From IMG/VR virus record IMGVR_UViG_3300032214_000789, positions 1-64,000 of that record: a stretch of 64,000 bases of DNA; one strand, given 5' to 3'. The DNA is from a virus. The notes beneath the pieces were generated by a model. It was not told the DNA's origin. It saw only the letters and a list, made by a program, of their open reading frames with translations, and did no database searches. Below are positions 32,101 through 40,510 of the stretch, piece after piece; the stretch's first letter is position 1; each line of letters opens with the position of its first letter. The translations under genes and the position numbers were made by a program.

Positions 32101-35100
32101 TGTTCTCTATGTCCACCAGCAAATCCACTGAATCCACTTGTTAAGAATCCAACAGATTCTTTTGCAATATATCTCAAATTAAATCTAATCATCCTGGAAG
32201 CATCAAAAAATCTATCAGTTGCGACACCAAGTAATGGTTGAAGAGCAACAACTGCCGCACCATTTGTCATTGATGGTCCGATGAAACTTGCATCGGTAAT
32301 ATGGCAACCATTATTCACATAGAACATATCTTGATTTCTATTTCTAGGAGTAATTACACAATTTCTCAATTCTGTCCCTTCAACAGAAACTGTTTTTGCC
32401 AGAACAATTGGATTGTCTTCAACGTAAGTTCCTGGGAATATTTTAATCGTGTCACCAAAAACTGCAACTGATGCCGCTGCTTTTATAGTTCTCTTTGGAT
32501 AATTTTCTGCTAATCCAGTATTATTATCATCTCCAGTCATAGAAACGTAAATTGTTCTACCAATTGGTTTATATGCTTGTATTTCAACTTTACCTTTACC
32601 CGGAATTTGAGATTCGAAAATATCAATTCCAATTCCTGGAACAATTTGAGTCACAATTCCTACTAATGTTTCACCGTTACCATAATAATTTGTAGCAGTT
32701 GCAGTTCCAACAACTGTCAATGTATTTGTGATAACACTTGTTCCAATTCCAATGCTCCCAGATGATGGGTTAAAAACTAATTTTTCTGAAGAAGTTGTTA
32801 CCGTAGAAATTGATGCATTAGTAATTGGTAGTATTGATGGATAAAAAATAACATCGCTTGAAACATCATCAAATACATCAAATGCAGATCTACCTTGTGC
32901 TCCCTGCAATCCTTGAGTGCCCTGATTACCTTGAAGACCTTGAGTACCTTGAAGACCTTGAGTACCTTGAAAACCTTGAAGACCTTGAGTACCTTGAGCA
33001 CCCTGCAATCCTTGTCTCCCTTGAGTACCTTGAGGACCTTGTAATCCTTGAGTGCCTTGGAAATTACTTAAAGATCCTTGTAATCCTTGATTACCTTGTA
33101 GACCTTGAGTACCTTGTCTTCCTTGAGTACCTTGAGTACCTTGAAGTCCTTGTCTCCCTTGAGTACCTTGAAGTCCTTGTAATCCTTGAGTGCCTTGGAA
33201 ATTACTTAATGGACCTTGAACTCCTTGATTGCCTTGAACTCCTTGAAGACCTTGTAATCCTTGAGTACCTTGGAAATTACTTAAAGATCCTTGTAATCCT
33301 TGAGTGCCTTGAACTCCTTGAAGACCTTGTAATCCTTGAGTACCTTGGTTGCCTTGAAGACCTTGATTACCCTGCAATCCTTGAGTACCTTGGTTGCCTT
33401 GAAGACCTTGTAATCCTTGAGTACCTTGGTTGCCTTGAAGTCCTTGAAGTCCTTGAGTACCTTGGTTGCCTTGAAGTCCTTGATTACCTTGAAGTCCTTG
33501 AAGTCCTTGATTACCTTGAAGTCCTTGAAGTCCTTGAGTGCCTTGGTTGCCTTGAAGTCCTTGATTACCCTGTAATCCTTGATTACCTTGAACTCCTTGA
33601 GTACCTTGGTTGCCTTGAAGTCCTTGATTACCTTGAAGTCCTTGAAGTCCTTGATTGCCTTGAACTCCTTGAGTACCTTGGTTGCCTTGAAGTCCTTGAG
33701 TGCCTTGGTTGCCTTGAAGTCCTTGATTACCTTGAAGTCCTTGAAGTCCTTGAGTACCTTGGTTGCCTTGAATTCCTTGTCTTCCTTGTGGACCTTGAAG
33801 TCCTTGATTGCCTTGAACTCCTTGAGTACCTTGGTTGCCTTGAATTCCTTGTCTTCCTTGTGGACCTTGAAGTCCTTGATTGCCTTGAACTCCTTGAGTA
33901 CCTTGGAAATTACTTAATGGACCTTGAATTCCTTGTCTCCCTTGTAGACCTTGAAGTCCTTGAGTTCCTTGTATTCCTTGAAAATTACTTAATGGACCTT
34001 GAATTCCTTGTCTTCCTTGTATTCCTTGTAATCCTTGTAATCCTTGAGTGCCTTGGAAATTCCCAATTACACCTTGAAGTCCTTGATTACCTTGAGTACC
34101 TTGAGTACCTTGAGATCCTTGAGATCCTTGTCTTCCTTGTGGACCTTGAATTCCTTGAGCACCTTGGAAATTACTTAATGGACCTTGAACTCCTTGATTG
34201 CCTTGAGTACCTTGAGGACCTTGTAATCCTTGAGTGCCTTGGAAATTACTTAATGGACCTTGAACTCCTTGATTGCCTTGAACTCCTTGAATTCCTTGTC
34301 TTCCTTGTATTCCTTGTAATCCTTGTAATCCTTGAGTGCCTTGGAAATTCCCAATTACACCTTGAGTTCCCTGTCCTCCCTGTGTACCTTGCCTACCTTG
34401 AACTCCTTGATTACCTTGAACTCCTTGATTGCCTTGAACTCCTTGAATACCTTGCAATCCTTGTAGACCTTGAAGTCCTTGAGTGCCTTGGAAATTACTT
34501 AATGTTCCTTGAAGTCCTTGAATACCTGAAGAGGAAAAATTTAAAGAAAATGTAGTATTGTTTGAAGGAAGAATTCCAGAAACATATGTAACTGTTATTT
34601 CCCAATAAGTAGAAATAAAACTATATCTAGTTGCATTGATAATTTTCCAAATATTAACAACAGTTCCGGATGCCGAAGATTGAATGACATACAAATATCC
34701 TATTCCTTCTTGAATCCAAGTTGAATACCAAGATTGTTGATTATTGCCAAGAAAATCTACGTCATCGATGTAAATTTTATTTACTAAAGATATGTTCGAA
34801 TTGTTATATTTAAATTGTCCACTACCAGGATCTGTTGTGTCTGTATTGGAAATAAATCTATAAAAAACTCCTCCTTTATCCCCACTATTTCCTTTCTCAC
34901 CAATAATTCCTTGATTTCCCTGAACTCCGGTGCCTTGAGTGCCTTGTCTTCCTTGTATTCCTTGAGCACCTTGGAAATTTGATATTACACCCTGAGTACC
35001 TTGAAATCCTTGAATACCCTGATTACCTTGTAATCCTTGATTACCTTGTAGACCTTGAGTACCTTGTCTTCCCTGTATTCCTTGAGTTCCTTGGAAATTT

Positions 35101-35702
35101 CCCAATACTCCTTGAATGCCTTGCTGTCCTTGAGTACCTTGTTGACCTTGAGTACCTTGAGTTCCTTGTTGACCTTGAGTACCTTGAGTTCCTTGTTGAC
35201 CTTGAGTTCCTTGGAAATTACTTATAGTACCCTGAACACCTTGTGCCCCAAGAGTTCCAGTAATCGTTATTCTTTTATCATCTTCAATATTTTGAGTTGT
35301 AATTGCAATTCCAACACCAGCTACAATTTTTACAGTATCAAGACCTTCTGCAATAAGTGTTGGTTGTCCTTCAACTTCCCAAAATTTAAATGTGCTGTTT
35401 AGTGCAATCTGCACAGCACCATTACCTAAATCAGTTACATCAAATCCAGAATCTGTATCAAAACGGATTGCCTTTACATTTTCAACAACATTTAATATTG
35501 CATTACCATTTAAAGTATCTATTTCACTTACTTCTATACCAACATTAGATAAATTAGATCCATCACCATAGAAAGAAACTGCACTAACAATACCAACACT
35601 ACCATATATGGTAACACCAGTACCGACATAAAGATTATCAATTTCTAAATCTGATAGATCTTCGGGCGGTCTATCGGTATGATAGATTCTAATTTTGGTC
35701 AT
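29157..35702 (-). CDS. long collagen-like tail fibre with beta-helix C-terminal half, 2181 aa
   Basis: Residues 1-150 form the N-terminal attachment domain, with VSAVSFYGDGSNLSNVG matching the 1661 aa fibre. Two collagen-like tracts follow (about 155-260 and 390-935), made of GLQ/GTQ/GNQ triplets with 13 SNFQ/GNFQ interruptions. From about residue 1040 on is a parallel beta-helix-like region starting IYVSMTGDDNNTGLAENYP, with PG-Y-E as in pectate lyase-type fibres, repeated PHDYVSGG segments and a GGSGY module near the C-terminus. No S74 domain at its end. It probably reaches the host surface and binds or trims glycans; enzymatic residues were not identified. Confidence 0.85.
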   Translation of the reverse strand: MTKIRIYHTDRPPEDLSDLEIDNLYVGTGVTIYGSVGIVSAVSFYGDGSNLSNVGIEVSEIDTLNGNAILNVVENVKAIRFDTDSGFDVTDLGNGAVQIALNSTFKFWEVEGQPTLIAEGLDTVKIVAGVGIAITTQNIEDDKRITITGTLGAQGVQGTISNFQGTQGQQGTQGTQGQQGTQGTQGQQGTQGQQGIQGVLGNFQGTQGIQGRQGTQGLQGNQGLQGNQGIQGFQGTQGVISNFQGAQGIQGRQGTQGTGVQGNQGIIGEKGNSGDKGGVFYRFISNTDTTDPGSGQFKYNNSNISLVNKIYIDDVDFLGNNQQSWYSTWIQEGIGYLYVIQSSASGTVVNIWKIINATRYSFISTYWEITVTYVSGILPSNNTTFSLNFSSSGIQGLQGTLSNFQGTQGLQGLQGLQGIQGVQGNQGVQGNQGVQGRQGTQGGQGTQGVIGNFQGTQGLQGLQGIQGRQGIQGVQGNQGVQGPLSNFQGTQGLQGPQGTQGNQGVQGPLSNFQGAQGIQGPQGRQGSQGSQGTQGTQGNQGLQGVIGNFQGTQGLQGLQGIQGRQGIQGPLSNFQGIQGTQGLQGLQGRQGIQGPLSNFQGTQGVQGNQGLQGPQGRQGIQGNQGTQGVQGNQGLQGPQGRQGIQGNQGTQGLQGLQGNQGLQGNQGTQGLQGNQGTQGVQGNQGLQGLQGNQGLQGNQGTQGVQGNQGLQGNQGLQGNQGTQGLQGLQGNQGLQGLQGNQGLQGNQGTQGLQGLQGNQGTQGLQGLQGNQGTQGLQGNQGLQGNQGTQGLQGLQGVQGTQGLQGSLSNFQGTQGLQGLQGVQGNQGVQGPLSNFQGTQGLQGLQGTQGRQGLQGTQGTQGRQGTQGLQGNQGLQGSLSNFQGTQGLQGPQGTQGRQGLQGAQGTQGLQGFQGTQGLQGTQGLQGNQGTQGLQGAQGRSAFDVFDDVSSDVIFYPSILPITNASISTVTTSSEKLVFNPSSGSIGIGTSVITNTLTVVGTATATNYYGNGETLVGIVTQIVPGIGIDIFESQIPGKGKVEIQAYKPIGRTIYVSMTGDDNNTGLAENYPKRTIKAAASVAVFGDTIKIFPGTYVEDNPIVLAKTVSVEGTELRNCVITPRNRNQDMFYVNNGCHITDASFIGPSMTNGAAVVALQPLLGVATDRFFDASRMIRFNLRYIAKESVGFLTSGFSGFAGGHREQDAAKLIDSNLNYISAEAVGFLTSSSGYNFTLNNSDYTNCREDVVSIMNAISYDLKANSNRKSIGAGYSYFNNSGGLIHITGIGVSQATIAALDYAAGIATHVINNLTPPISYQGVGNSVSQVKNLSVIQVEGGCVGVGTTIRKLVGIVTNMIGAGTTLNAPPVRYGVTLESHDCADDVVDIWKCIIHDITRGGNSRSVAAGKAYYNDDWSLKTGILKNPEEVKQTISTIDYSFNIARAVINNVTWGGYPVGLGTTVVNAFYDNNTGITTITAINHGLIRNDSVKIIGLEFSCPSGPTSLIYPTGSLGYIFNVNKVVGVNTFEVVVGQSTLPHTYVSGGTIQKYTNYQNEFTQIKDLSMQIDPDTGFNNAINGCANVVSALKSCVGVVTSIVGLGSTAFSTVGFNTTYPGNRGRGFETISGITSAVYEETSGKTTVKAPGLSVKVGDLIEIRDLTFSCSSGGPVSTQKFPSGYYGYEFYVSKINSDSSFDIYTGISTIPHDYVSGGYIINRSIGITSALYDNLTGITTITAPGISVKTGDIVTLRDLEFSCSSGAATTTIYPTGNNGYTFEVLSVPGVGNTFTVNVGKSTIPHNYVSGGVVFPPYSKGVGPITQGPYVRNCTNFIGDSIGMKVDGFAAEPGDQEDIGVTGTMSVDSYTQYNQGGIGVSITNGAYTQLVSIFTICDDIGIFTKSGGQCDITNSNCSFGNYGLVSDGVGDYTSKSIYRYTGETVGTAEIETDTVTISGLGTQRPYDGQAIYFGELYYQVNSINVTNGGSGYNPANPPNVIIEFPEGPSGIRAEGSANVDQNGTITSIDVIANGSQYLDPPSITITDIPGGSGVNATAEAVLYPLYYTITTATLPVSGISTVVLTQNLNNTVGAGTTVYFSRLSLQIATSISLEWVGSGTNINTAKPALGGVTIQENEVDKRNGGQVVYTSTNQAGNFQIGDGVVINQLTGTITGRAFSQSLLNTVTPLIIALS
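32880..34530 (-). repeat. main collagen-like repeat tract
   Basis: About 1650 bp coding for several hundred residues of G-X-Q triplets with regular SNFQ/GNFQ interruptions. Sequence is near-repetitive at the DNA level and should be length-variable. Confidence 0.9.
34905..35245 (-). repeat. second collagen-like repeat tract
   Basis: A shorter G-X-Q tract near the N-terminus of the same gene, separated from the main tract by a non-collagen beta domain at about 34540-34900. Confidence 0.85.
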
Positions 35703-36652
35703 GAGTTTCTTCTATCGTATGTCCAACCTGCGATTGAATATGTTGAATTTTCACCTGGATAATCATCTGGAGTTTCACCTTGATATTCGACAATTAATTT
35801 TTCACCTAAACGATCTGCCCAAACTTGATAATAACAATTGATAGTTGTACCGTTTCCAGATTTAATAATAATTTTTTTACCCCATTCTATTTTTTCAACA
35901 ATTAAATCTTGACTGTGTCCAATTTGAGTAAGATTTACAGTAATTGTTTCTGGATCAATAAAACCATTCCAGTAATCTGGAAGTTCAATATTATTAGTAT
36001 TATTTAACACACCACGAACGTAAACTGCTGCTTCTGGTCCTTCCACACAAGCATGTCTTAATCTATACCCAGGTTTATTTGGATGGGTAACATCGAAAGT
36101 TTTTTTAGAAGCTCTCAATTCAAGAATTGCTGCACCAACATCTCCTGCCATAGGAACAGTTACTGTGCCATTAAGATTAATTTTAGGGCAACCAACTATA
36201 AATTTTCCCCCAGAAATATCAACTCCTTTTGAACAATAAAGACTAACTGTAGATGAAGAATTTACTGCAAATTTTGTACTTGTAAATTCTGTTGAAAGTG
36301 CAGTAACTCTAAAATCTTTTCCACCAATTTCTGTTGATCCTGGAGTTTTTGTAAGACCAGATCCTGGAGTAGGAGCAGAAATTCCTTGAACTATAAGATC
36401 TCCCCATATTTCCACTCTTCCTTGAAGTCTGCTTTGACCAGTTACTTGAAGTGCTTGTGGATTTGTAGCATTTGCCCCAACAACTAATGAAGCATTTACA
36501 ACTTTGTTATAAGCAGATCCAATAAAACACTGATAAATGTTTGCTGATCCTGGAGGTATAAAGGAACTCGGAACATTTAAAGCTGCTCCAAGAGTTGGGT
36601 TAAAAACTTCCAAATATGAAGTTGAAAGAGAATCTATATTATGTGCTGGCAT
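35699..36652 (-). CDS. tail fibre/baseplate-associated protein, 317 aa
   Basis: A beta-rich virion protein. The N-terminal half carries short VGANATNPQALQVTG-type repeats, as in fibre head domains. The C-terminal half (from about 190) has a distinctive domain, PGYRLRHACVEGPEAAVYVRG followed by IELPDYWNGF and TVNLTQIG, that I recognise from cyanophage structural proteins but cannot name. Its ATG overlaps the upstream stop by 1 nt, and it overlaps the collagen fibre start by 4 nt (ATGA), so translation is coupled. It may connect the collagen fibre to the baseplate. Confidence 0.7.
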   Translation of the reverse strand: MPAHNIDSLSTSYLEVFNPTLGAALNVPSSFIPPGSANIYQCFIGSAYNKVVNASLVVGANATNPQALQVTGQSRLQGRVEIWGDLIVQGISAPTPGSGLTKTPGSTEIGGKDFRVTALSTEFTSTKFAVNSSSTVSLYCSKGVDISGGKFIVGCPKINLNGTVTVPMAGDVGAAILELRASKKTFDVTHPNKPGYRLRHACVEGPEAAVYVRGVLNNTNNIELPDYWNGFIDPETITVNLTQIGHSQDLIVEKIEWGKKIIIKSGNGTTINCYYQVWADRLGEKLIVEYQGETPDDYPGENSTYSIAGWTYDRRNS

Positions 36653-37248
36653 TATACTATTTCAACCTCCCCACAACTTTTTGAAAGACCATCCACAAGA
36701 GAAGACCAATTTCCAGAAAGTAAATCTTTAATAGAACTTAAAGTTTTTGGTCCTTTTGTATTCATTTTTCCATACATGTTTATAAAATTAGAACTTACAA
36801 TATTAATTCCAGATGTTCCAGTTATACAAACTCTACTTCCTGCCAAACGAACTTCTTGCGTTGATGTAAGAACTATAAAACCATTAGAAGTTACTAAAAA
36901 ATTACCTTCTTTATCTCCTCCAGAGGTTTCTAAATGTATATTTTTAGCTTTTAGATAGATAGTTCCTCTTTCAGCATTTAGAACAAGATCGCCATTTTTT
37001 GCAATAATAGATCTGGCAATTGCTTCTTTTTGAGTAACATCTAAAGTATGACCAGAAACTTCATGATAACCTTTTTGTATTTGCTCAATTTTGTATCCAT
37101 TACTATGCCATACACAATGATTATTTGAAGCAGTTACTATACTAAAATCTCTACCGTCATCAACTCCTTCTGGACCTACAGGTCCACAGTGAATAAATGC
37201 ATGTGGATTATTTGCTATAGTAAAATCTGGAGCTTTTTGTTGGGACAT
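36652..37248 (-). CDS. baseplate spike-like beta protein, 198 aa
   Basis: Residues about 80-165 show short repeating strands (IIAKNGDLVLNAERGTIYLKA, VTSNGFIVLTSTQEVRLA) of the kind that build the triangular beta-prism of tail spikes (gp5C/VgrG-like). A spike or needle-tip accessory role fits its place beside the gp5-like and gp27-like genes. No enzyme motif is visible. It touches the genes on both sides by 1 nt. Confidence 0.55.
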   Translation of the reverse strand: MSQQKAPDFTIANNPHAFIHCGPVGPEGVDDGRDFSIVTASNNHCVWHSNGYKIEQIQKGYHEVSGHTLDVTQKEAIARSIIAKNGDLVLNAERGTIYLKAKNIHLETSGGDKEGNFLVTSNGFIVLTSTQEVRLAGSRVCITGTSGINIVSSNFINMYGKMNTKGPKTLSSIKDLLSGNWSSLVDGLSKSCGEVEIV

Positions 37249-39971
37249 TATTTTAATACACAGTCTACTACTCTTAAAAGTTTATCTGTTCCTATACGGT
37301 CCAATTCTCTTTGAGTAAATCTTGAAGCAGGAATAAAACGAAGCACTGGTCTGAATTTGGCACCAAGTCCATCTACGGTATTTATTCTAATTTGTGGAAT
37401 AGTTACAAAACCATAACCACCAGATATAACTTTTATGTTAATTATTTGACCGGATGGTGTGGTTTCAATCTCCAATTCTGCACCATTATTTCCCCCAATA
37501 ATTTGAACTTTATCATTTGGAGAATATCCAGTTCCTGTGCTAATAATTTCAATACTTTTAATTTCTGATATAACTTCATTTCCAGCACTACCACCAGCAC
37601 CTGTATCACCACCAGTACCAACGCCAGTTTCACCACCAATCGCAGTTCCACCAGTACCAGTGCCAGTTCCAGCACCAGTATCAACACCAGCACCAGCACC
37701 AGTATCAGCACCAATGACACCACCAGGTTCAGTACCAGTTCCAGCACCAGTTGAATCTCCTGTTGGATCAATACCAGCGCCACCACCAGAAAGTTGATCT
37801 CCACTTGGTAAAAAATTGTTTAGATTATTAGTTCCATCATTTCCACCACCAGTATTATTGATAGTTGGATCTCTTGTTTCATCTTGATTATTATTTAATT
37901 GTTGGTTATTATCGGTGGGTATATTATCTTTTGTTTTTCCAAAATCCTCCAAACTACCACTACTAAATTCCTTATCTTTTTGAGTTGAATCTGTTGGTAT
38001 AGTTCCAGTTAAATCAATATTATTACCAGTTCCAGTAGGTGTAGTAACTGGTTTTGTACCGTCCCAATCTGGTAAAAGAGTTTTTGGGGAAACTATTTCT
38101 ACAATAGTATTTTTAACATCAGTATTTTTTCCTGCAGGAGCTTTATTATTAATTGCAGTTAAAACGTAAGTATTTTTAATATTTGACCCATCACTAGGAA
38201 ATGTTAAATCATTAGGCAAGACTATGGATGCTGCTCCGTTAGGAACTAAATTATCATAAATTGGGGTTACAGAACCCGTGCCATTAGATAAACCCAATTG
38301 AACAGAAGTAGTATCTAATGTTTGCCAATTAAATTTGACAACATTTCCAACTTTTGCCAATTGTGGAGTTGCCTCAAAACTGTATATCGATGGTGAAGAC
38401 GTAGATGTAGTACTTGGTGTTGGTGAAGATGGAGTTGATCCTGGTAAATAAACTTCGACTTTAACATCCTTATAAACATTTTGCTCTCCCCACCCAACAA
38501 CAGTTTTATTGGCAGTAAGAGTATAAGTAATAAATGTGCTTGTTTTTCCTGCAGGAAAACTAATATCACTTGAGTTAATTCCAACAATTTGCGATCCATC
38601 AAGAGAAAGTTTAGAATAACCAGTGAGAGTATAATCTTTAGATGATAATGAGACATTTGTTGCATTTTCAGTGTCCCAAGTAAATAATATTGATTTCCCA
38701 ACTTCTACAGAACTGGGATTGGCAATAAAATCTCTTACAACTGGGGACAAAGGATATGTATCAGTATAACCTATTCCTGGATTATCAATAGGAATATCTA
38801 TTATTTCACCATTTTCAATATTTGCATGTCCAGAAGCATTATTACCACAACCACCAGGGTCAACAAAACTTACGAAAGGTGGAGAAGTATATCCTGAACC
38901 GCTATTAAATAAATTAACACCTACAATTTGTCCTATCTTATTAACAACTGCAGCTCCAGCAGCTCCAGAACCTCCTCCCCCAAAAATTTCAACATTAACT
39001 CCACAATTAAAATCTCCAGCATAACAACCACCAGGGGAAACATAATTCCCACCTTTTCCAGCACCAAAAAAGTCATTCATCCACCCATTAACATTTTTAC
39101 TAATACCAGAACTAAAAGAAAAGTTAGACCAATTATCAGATTTAGTATTTTGAGGTCTTCCCCATGGACCAGCCTCAAATTCTTTTAATTCATCATTGCA
39201 TTCTGGTTTTTCACATAAAAATCCTTCAAATCCAAGTATATAATCTATAACCTGAAATACAGATCCCATTATCTTGGAAACTGGTGCTAATGCTTTATTA
39301 ATTTGATCAAAAAATGGTTTTAAAGCCCTATCAATATCATTAAGCAGTTTACTTAAAAGAGCATTAATAAAAGACTCTACAGCACAAAAAGGAACATTTA
39401 TAACTTTACCTATTAGAGAATATAAAAAGTCTCCTACTAAATTAAATAATCCCGCAATAATATCTTCAAATCTACAAAATATTTCATCTATAATTTTAGA
39501 TAATAAAGCTTTTTTTGGTTCTGTACTTTGCGGAGTAGTTGCTTTGTCTATAAGATCTTCTATACCTTTTTTTATTTTTTTAAGAACCCATTCTCGTGCT
39601 CTATGAACTAATGTTTTGAGTACACCAACTATTTCTTGTATGGTTGCTTGTATTTCGGATTGTAAATTTTGTATGGCATTTAGAGTTTGATTTACATACT
39701 TATCAAGATATTTTTTAAGACCTCTTAAAACTATAAAAAATTTCTTTAGTGCCCTATAAATTTTTCCAAAGGTATCCTTTCCACATGGTTGAGCTTTGCC
39801 ATGTGGTATCTGGCACATTTCCAGATAAGACTGATAAGAATTTGTGTCCGCATAACAAGATCTTACTAATCCTTTAGATGCGGCATCATTAAAAAATGCC
39901 ACACCTTCTTCATACTTAATGTTATCGTATCCAAAATTTAAGTCATGATTTAAAGATGTTGCATTTTTCAT
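37248..39971 (-). CDS. large virion structural protein with Ig-like and GxGY modules, 907 aa
   Basis: N-terminal 260 residues are helical, with hydrophobic stretches and Cys pairs. Residues about 330-410 contain the NSGSGYTSPPFVSFVDPGG module. At about 415-600 come two Ig-like repeats (FIANPSSVEVGKSILFTWDT and FEATPQLAKVGNVVKFNWQ). A low-complexity Gly/Thr/Asp/Ala linker at about 725-810 is followed by two more GYSP/GYGF beta modules at the C-terminus. It is probably a baseplate or fibre-attachment protein of the tail tip. No enzymatic motif. It precedes the spike-like gene by 1 nt overlap. Confidence 0.7.
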   Translation of the reverse strand: MKNATSLNHDLNFGYDNIKYEEGVAFFNDAASKGLVRSCYADTNSYQSYLEMCQIPHGKAQPCGKDTFGKIYRALKKFFIVLRGLKKYLDKYVNQTLNAIQNLQSEIQATIQEIVGVLKTLVHRAREWVLKKIKKGIEDLIDKATTPQSTEPKKALLSKIIDEIFCRFEDIIAGLFNLVGDFLYSLIGKVINVPFCAVESFINALLSKLLNDIDRALKPFFDQINKALAPVSKIMGSVFQVIDYILGFEGFLCEKPECNDELKEFEAGPWGRPQNTKSDNWSNFSFSSGISKNVNGWMNDFFGAGKGGNYVSPGGCYAGDFNCGVNVEIFGGGGSGAAGAAVVNKIGQIVGVNLFNSGSGYTSPPFVSFVDPGGCGNNASGHANIENGEIIDIPIDNPGIGYTDTYPLSPVVRDFIANPSSVEVGKSILFTWDTENATNVSLSSKDYTLTGYSKLSLDGSQIVGINSSDISFPAGKTSTFITYTLTANKTVVGWGEQNVYKDVKVEVYLPGSTPSSPTPSTTSTSSPSIYSFEATPQLAKVGNVVKFNWQTLDTTSVQLGLSNGTGSVTPIYDNLVPNGAASIVLPNDLTFPSDGSNIKNTYVLTAINNKAPAGKNTDVKNTIVEIVSPKTLLPDWDGTKPVTTPTGTGNNIDLTGTIPTDSTQKDKEFSSGSLEDFGKTKDNIPTDNNQQLNNNQDETRDPTINNTGGGNDGTNNLNNFLPSGDQLSGGGAGIDPTGDSTGAGTGTEPGGVIGADTGAGAGVDTGAGTGTGTGGTAIGGETGVGTGGDTGAGGSAGNEVISEIKSIEIISTGTGYSPNDKVQIIGGNNGAELEIETTPSGQIINIKVISGGYGFVTIPQIRINTVDGLGAKFRPVLRFIPASRFTQRELDRIGTDKLLRVVDCVLK

Positions 39972-39989
39972 ATTAATTATACGACCTCT

Positions 39990-40496
39990 TTATTTTCTAA
40001 AAAAATTATTTGGTATGACTAAATTATTTTGTTGCTCTGCTTTTTTTCCTGGTTGTTTTCCACTTAAACTATGGTGCAATTGAGGAGCAACAGATCCATA
40101 CCAATTTAAAGTTTTTTTAAATTCGGAACTTTGTTTTGCCTCTGCTTCCGAAGAAGTAATTTCATATTTTGAATCACTTCTACCAAGAACTCCAAGTATT
40201 AAAGGTAAAGGTTTCTGTAAATCGGCATTAATAAAAATACCAATAACCCATTCTCCTCCAGTTATACCTGTGCTCATTCTATTTAGAGAACCATGACTAG
40301 TCGTTCTTAATATAAGAGCCCAATCCAAGTCTTTGTCTGCAAGTTTATTCCCTTCTGCAGGATGATAACCAACAATCCTAACTTTTACTCTATCACCCCA
40401 ACCATTTGGATCATCTTTATTGACGGTTTGTCCTAAAGGAACTTGTCCTATAAACCATTTTGGTGGCGACTTACCAAAAAATCCGGGATTAAACAT
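39990..40496 (-). CDS. gp5-like baseplate hub OB-fold protein, 168 aa
   Basis: It contains the gp5 OB-fold signature of T4-type phages: KWFIGQVPLGQT, GWGDRVKVRIVGYHP, LILRTTSHGSLNRMSTG and GEWVIGIF, with LGVLGRSD after it. It lacks the lysozyme and triple-helix needle of T4 gp5, so it is only the hub-binding part; lytic activity is probably supplied by the 931 aa protein upstream, which has a tail lysozyme domain. It lies directly after the gp27-like gene, as gp5 partners gp27 in T4. Confidence 0.75.
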   Translation of the reverse strand: MFNPGFFGKSPPKWFIGQVPLGQTVNKDDPNGWGDRVKVRIVGYHPAEGNKLADKDLDWALILRTTSHGSLNRMSTGITGGEWVIGIFINADLQKPLPLILGVLGRSDSKYEITSSEAEAKQSSEFKKTLNWYGSVAPQLHHSLSGKQPGKKAEQQNNLVIPNNFFRK

Positions 40497-40503
40497 TTTT
40501 AGT

Positions 40504-40510
40504 TATTTAC
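40504..40510 (-). promoter_or_regulatory. possible late element GTAAATA
   Basis: Overlaps the TAA stop of the gp27-like gene and lies only 7 nt before the ATG at 40496, so it would give an almost leaderless mRNA. Weak candidate. Confidence 0.25.

Noticed and set aside
32880-34530. Possible CRISPR-like repeat array
   Set aside because: Repeats are short in-frame codon triplets for G-X-Q without unique spacers of constant length.
32858-34555. A 565-codon plus-strand ORF of Leu/Glu/Tyr/Asp repeats
   Set aside because: It is the antisense frame of the collagen-like G-X-Q tract; the periodic DNA avoids stops in several frames. It has no start signal and no independent codon pattern.
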